Of a DNA stretch of 64,000 nucleotides, positions 61,199 to 64,000 are shown in pieces. Numbering within the stretch: position 1 is the first letter of the stretch; each line of letters opens with the position of its first letter. The notes under the pieces are model-generated. The model made no database searches. It was not told where the DNA came from and worked only from the letters and a program-made list of their open reading frames with translations. The position numbers and the translations under genes were made by a program. Source of the DNA: Amorphus orientalis (GTDB lineage: Bacteria > Pseudomonadota > Alphaproteobacteria > Rhizobiales > Amorphaceae). The stretch spans positions 558,001 through 622,000 of the forward strand of contig NZ_JAUSUL010000002.1 of the NCBI RefSeq assembly GCF_030814015.1, given 5' to 3'.

Positions 61199-61702
61199 TC
61201 AGGCGTCCGGCTTCTCGTGGTCGTGGTCGTGGGCGTCGTGCTCCTCGCCCTCGATTTCCTCGACCTCGACTTCGACGGTTACCAGTCCGGCCTTCTCGAA
61301 GGTCAGCTCGATATCGAAGTGTTCGCCGTGCTCGAAGGTCTCGTGCACGCTCTCCAGCTCGATCCAGACCGCGCCGGGCTGAAGCGTCAGGGTCTGGCCG
61401 CCATTGATGGTAATGGCCTTCAGCTCGCGCGTCTCGAGCGCGCCCTCGGCGCTCAGGACCTGGCCCTGGAAATGGACGTGGTCGGCGAACGGAACCGACG
61501 CCTTGATCAGCTTGTCGGGTTCGGCGCCGATGTTCTCAATGGTCGTATAGACCCGCATCGAGTGGGCCATCTCGGCGTTCTCGAACGTGTAGCTGTGGCT
61601 CACGGCGATCTCGCCGGAGGACACGCGCTCGCCGGCGTGATGGGCAACGGCTGCGGTTGCAAACAGGCCCGCTGCCAGCGCGCCGAGTACGATCTTCTTC
61701 AT
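61199..61702 (-). CDS. PCuAC (DUF461)-domain periplasmic protein with altered metal ligands, under a cobalamin riboswitch
   Basis: A 167-residue exported protein. Signal peptide residues 1-20; cleavage after A-V-A would expose His21-His22 at the mature N-terminus. The PCuAC beta-barrel is recognisable (I-E-N-I-G, E-T-R-E-L-K-A-I-T-I-N-G-G, L-T-F-E-K-A-G). However, the canonical copper motif H/M-x10-M-x21-H-x-M is missing: the D-G-V-M-K-M-R position is E-G-A-L-E-T-R, and H-L-M-L-M is W-I-E-L-E. A His/Asp-rich tail (H155, H158, H160, H162) ends the protein. GGAG lies five bases before the ATG. A cobalamin riboswitch sits immediately upstream, so B12 should repress it. I infer a periplasmic metal binder related to cobalt supply, not a copper chaperone. 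Confidence 0.78.
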   Translation of the reverse strand: MKKIVLGALAAGLFATAAVAHHAGERVSSGEIAVSHSYTFENAEMAHSMRVYTTIENIGAEPDKLIKASVPFADHVHFQGQVLSAEGALETRELKAITINGGQTLTLQPGAVWIELESVHETFEHGEHFDIELTFEKAGLVTVEVEVEEIEGEEHDAHDHDHEKPDA

Positions 61703-61738
61703 GGTCGCTCCTATTGGGGCCCTCCGCCCCGGTTCGCA

Positions 61739-61960
61739 GTTTCAAACGTGCCGGCCGGTCTCCTGGCTCGCGCCTCACCGGTGCGGCATCTGCCTTCCCG
61801 AGCCTCACGGCTCAGTGGCGTTTCGCGATGCCGCGCCTCAGCGCCTACAGTTGCGGGGGCAGCTCCGGCATTGCCCACAGGGTATCGAACCTTGCGTGCG
61901 CACCGGATTCCCAAAAGTCGCCTGTCTGGCGACGCCGACGGTGCAGACCATCGCAGAAAC
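61739..61960 (-). promoter_or_regulatory. Cobalamin riboswitch (AdoCbl-type aptamer)
   Basis: On the minus strand the conserved elements occur in order: GGGAATCCGGTG, GAGCTGCCCCCGCAACTGT (the B12 box core), CGCCACTG, CGGGAAGGC and GAGCCAGGAGACCGGCCGGC. Closing stem P1 is formed by GTTTC (61956-61960) and GAAAC (61739-61743). Downstream a GGGGC-GGAGG-GCCCC hairpin (61716-61730) precedes the ribosome site, a likely expression platform acting on translation. The 5-prime end is about 48 bases after the cobB stop, so the leader belongs to the PCuAC-like gene below it and not to cobA/cobB. Confidence 0.93.
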
Positions 61961-62007
61961 CCGGTTCGAAGGAAAGAGATCGCCCCGGTTGCGGCCGGGC
62001 GACGGGG

Positions 62008-63330
62008 CTACTGCACCGCGATCGCATGGAAGAAGCTCCCCGACACGTTGCCGACCCGATGTCCGGCGCCGCCCAGGTCCCGGCCTTCCGCGTCCGTCAC
62101 CGTCGCGAACGCGATCGACGGATCCGGATCGAACGCCGTGATGGAGGCGTAATGGAATTCGTGCCCGACCAGGCGGCTGCCGGCGTCCGCAAAGCAGTTG
62201 GCACCGGCCAGACTGGCGATTCGGTAGCCGAGGTGAAGCTTGCGGCTGGCGTAGCTTGTGGTCACCGGAAGGAGGCCGGCCATCGGATGGGTCACGCCGT
62301 CGGCGTCTTCCAGGGCCTCGCCGAGCACCATGTAGCCGCCGCACTCGCCGTGAACCGGGCGGGTTTCGGCGAACGCCCTCAGGCCGGTCAAAAATCCGGT
62401 CGCAGCGGCGAGCGTCGGGGCATGAAGTTCCGGGTAGCCGCCCGGCAGCCAGCAGCAGTCGCAGTCGTCCGGCGGCGCCTCGTCGGCAAGAGGCGAGAAC
62501 GGCATGATCTCGGCGCCGGCGGCGCGCCATCCGGCCAGCACGTGCTCGTAGACGAAGGAGAAGGCGCGGTCGAAGCCGAGCGCGATCCGCTGGCCCGGCG
62601 GGCGCAGGGCGGCGGTTTCCGCGCCCGCTATCGGCCGGGTCGGCCGGGCCGCCGCGACGAGGGCGTCGAGATCGAGCGAGGCCTCCGCCACGTCGGCCAG
62701 CGCGTCGAGACGGCTGTTCAGGTCCGCCGTTTCCCCGGCCTGGACCAGGCCCAGGTGCCGCTCGGGCAGGCTCAGCGTCTTGTCCCGCGCAATCGCTCCC
62801 AGGACCTTCAGGCCCGTCGGCTCAAGCCCGAGCCGCACCAGCCGTTCGTGCCGCTCGCTGGCGACGTTGTTCAGGATCACGCCGGCGATCGAGATGCGCG
62901 GATCGTAGGCCTGGCAGCCGAGCGCCACGGCCGCGGCCGACTGGGCGTGGCCGGAGACATCGAGAACCAGCACGACTGGCCAGCCCATGTGGGCGGCAAC
63001 GTCGGCGCTGGCGCCCGTGCGGCCGGCTTCGCCGCGCACGCCGTCGAACAGCCCCATGGACCCTTCCGCGACGAACAGGTCGGTGTCGCCGCTGACGCTG
63101 TCGACGAGACCGCCCATCACTGTCGGCGCCATGGCGAACGAATCGAGATTGATCGCGGCTCGGCCGGTCGCCGCCGCATGGAAGGCGGTGTCGATATAGT
63201 CCGGGCCGCACTTCACGCCGCGCACGCGCCGTCCGGCACGCGTCAGCGCGCGCTGCAGCCCGAGCGTGACGGTGCTCTTGCCGGAGCCGGAGCGGGGGGC
63301 AGCGATCAGAAGGCCGGGAAGGGCGCTCAT
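62008..63330 (-). CDS. cobB: Cobyrinate / hydrogenobyrinate a,c-diamide synthase
   Basis: Amidates the a and c carboxylates of (hydrogeno)byrinate with glutamine and ATP in cobalamin synthesis. The 440-residue product has the N-terminal ATP-binding domain (A-A-P-R-S-G-S-G-K-S-T near residue 10, G-P-D-Y-I-D, and E-G-S-M-G-L-F-D-G). The C-terminal glutamine amidotransferase-type domain has L-P-G-G-Y-P-E-L-H and E-C-G-G-Y-M-V-L-G, with the Cys nucleophile in E-C-G-G. The ATG overlaps the cobA stop (ATGA), so the two are coupled. Part of a cob operon that continues past the right edge. Confidence 0.95.
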   Translation of the reverse strand: MSALPGLLIAAPRSGSGKSTVTLGLQRALTRAGRRVRGVKCGPDYIDTAFHAAATGRAAINLDSFAMAPTVMGGLVDSVSGDTDLFVAEGSMGLFDGVRGEAGRTGASADVAAHMGWPVVLVLDVSGHAQSAAAVALGCQAYDPRISIAGVILNNVASERHERLVRLGLEPTGLKVLGAIARDKTLSLPERHLGLVQAGETADLNSRLDALADVAEASLDLDALVAAARPTRPIAGAETAALRPPGQRIALGFDRAFSFVYEHVLAGWRAAGAEIMPFSPLADEAPPDDCDCCWLPGGYPELHAPTLAAATGFLTGLRAFAETRPVHGECGGYMVLGEALEDADGVTHPMAGLLPVTTSYASRKLHLGYRIASLAGANCFADAGSRLVGHEFHYASITAFDPDPSIAFATVTDAEGRDLGGAGHRVGNVSGSFFHAIAVQ

Positions 63331-64000
63331 GCGTCGGTCGGGGTCCGGTTGGTGATCAGATGGGATACGATCTTCTCGCGGAAATCGGCGATGGCGCCGA
63401 TGGCGACCACGGCCGGCGAGCGGATCGTGCCGTCGGCAGCCAGCCGCGGCAGGTCCTTGAGCACGGTCTCGACCACCTGCTCGTCGGCCATGGTGGCGGC
63501 ATGCACGGCGACGGCCGTGGTCTCCGGCGCCATGCCGCCGGCCACCAGTCCCTCCACGATCGCCGGCATCTTGGCCACTGCCATGTAGAGCACGATCGGC
63601 GCGCCGGTCCGGGCGAGGCGGGCCCATTCCAGGATTTCCCCGTCGGCGGCATGGCCGGTCGCCAGCACCACGGCGTGGTTGGTGTCCCGGGTGGTCGCGG
63701 GAATGCCGTGGACGGCGATGCCGGCCAGACCGCTCGACACGCCCGGAATGATGCGGAAGCGCACGCCGGCCTCCGTCAGGGCCAGTGCTTCTTCCCCGCC
63801 GCGTCCGAACACGAACGGATCACCGCCCTTCAGCCGCAGCACGCGCTTGCCGTCGCGGGCCAGCGCGATCAGCCGGTCGGAGATGTTGCTCTGGGAGGGC
63901 GAGGGCTTGCCGCCCCGCTTGCCGGCATAGTCCAGGGTCGCCGACGGGTTCGCGAGCTCCAGCACCCGCTTGTCGACCAGCGCGTCATAGACGATCGCAT
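63327..64000 (-). CDS. cobA: Uroporphyrinogen-III C-methyltransferase, C-terminal part (runs off the right edge)
   Basis: SAM-dependent enzyme that makes precorrin-2, the branch point to cobalamin and sirohaem. The visible 224 codons lack the N-terminus. Family features: A-I-V-Y-D-A-L-V-D at the left of the fragment, Y-A-G-K-R-G-G-K-P-S, R-L-K-G-G-D-P-F-V-F-G-R-G-G-E-E, and I-P-G-V-S-S. The last residue lies 4 bases inside the cobB start, an ATGA overlap. Placement with cobB supports the CobA role over a CysG-type sirohaem fusion, but the missing 5-prime part means a fusion cannot be excluded. Confidence 0.92.
   Translation of the reverse strand, partial: AIVYDALVDKRVLELANPSATLDYAGKRGGKPSPSQSNISDRLIALARDGKRVLRLKGGDPFVFGRGGEEALALTEAGVRFRIIPGVSSGLAGIAVHGIPATTRDTNHAVVLATGHAADGEILEWARLARTGAPIVLYMAVAKMPAIVEGLVAGGMAPETTAVAVHAATMADEQVVETVLKDLPRLAADGTIRSPAVVAIGAIADFREKIVSHLITNRTPTDA

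Noticed and set aside
61739-61960. Assigning the riboswitch to the cobA-cobB operon
   Set aside because: On the minus strand it lies after cobB and before the PCuAC-like gene, so it can only lead the latter.
61657-63588. A 643-codon plus-strand open frame opposite cobB and the riboswitch
   Set aside because: Antisense shadow of cobB; no family resemblance, and it runs across the structured leader.

Overview
The window reads as the chromosome of a high-G+C alphaproteobacterium of the order Hyphomicrobiales (Rhizobiales). The best evidence is a 2208-residue membrane-anchored coiled-coil protein that looks like GPR/RgsE, the growth-pole ring protein of polar-growing rhizobia. Gene order (lptF-lptG-lptD, pepA, holC, ABC-F, ndk; recG, sdhE, mfd), an IalB-type secreted protein and aerobic-type cob genes fit the same group. 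I see no rRNA or tRNA gene, prophage, insertion sequence or CRISPR array. Nearly all the DNA is housekeeping or envelope coding sequence.

Layout. 1-9 kb: LPS export (lptD fragment, lptG, lptF) diverging from pepA, then holC, an ABC-F ATPase, a DinB-like protein, a GST and ndk. 9-16 kb: the giant GPR-like gene. 16-23 kb: redox and respiration (2Fe-2S ferredoxin, ETF-ubiquinone oxidoreductase, family-4 uracil-DNA glycosylase, short-loop cytochrome bd oxidase with an upstream FNR/FixK-like box), then an S49 peptidase. 23-31 kb: glyQ and glyS, separated by a LysR regulator, an epimerase-like gene and an OmpA-type lipoprotein-free envelope gene. 31-42 kb: VOC protein, O-methyltransferase, purB with a coupled hydrolase, a FAD amine/amino-acid oxidoreductase, an Lrp regulator divergent from a fused indolepyruvate ferredoxin oxidoreductase, and a P1 peptidase. 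42-47 kb: an unrecognised acidic secreted protein, glmU, glmS and a DUF502 membrane protein. 47-54 kb: recG, sdhE, mfd. 54-61 kb: lipoprotein hydrolase, VOC protein, DsbA-like protein, a YejA-like binding protein, an IalB-like protein, an XRE regulator, OmpA and a Cys-rich secreted protein. 61-64 kb: cobA and cobB, followed by a cobalamin riboswitch.

The most unusual find is at the right end. The cobalamin riboswitch does not precede a classical B12 gene: it leads a periplasmic PCuAC-domain protein that has lost the usual Met/His copper ligands, begins with two His after signal-peptide cleavage and ends in a His/Asp tail. I propose it as a B12-controlled periplasmic metal (possibly cobalt) binding protein. 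The second notable pattern is a hairpin repeat with compensatory changes in both stems. It begins exactly at the stop codon of four unrelated genes (pepA, glyS, the RBBP9-like hydrolase, the FAD oxidoreductase).
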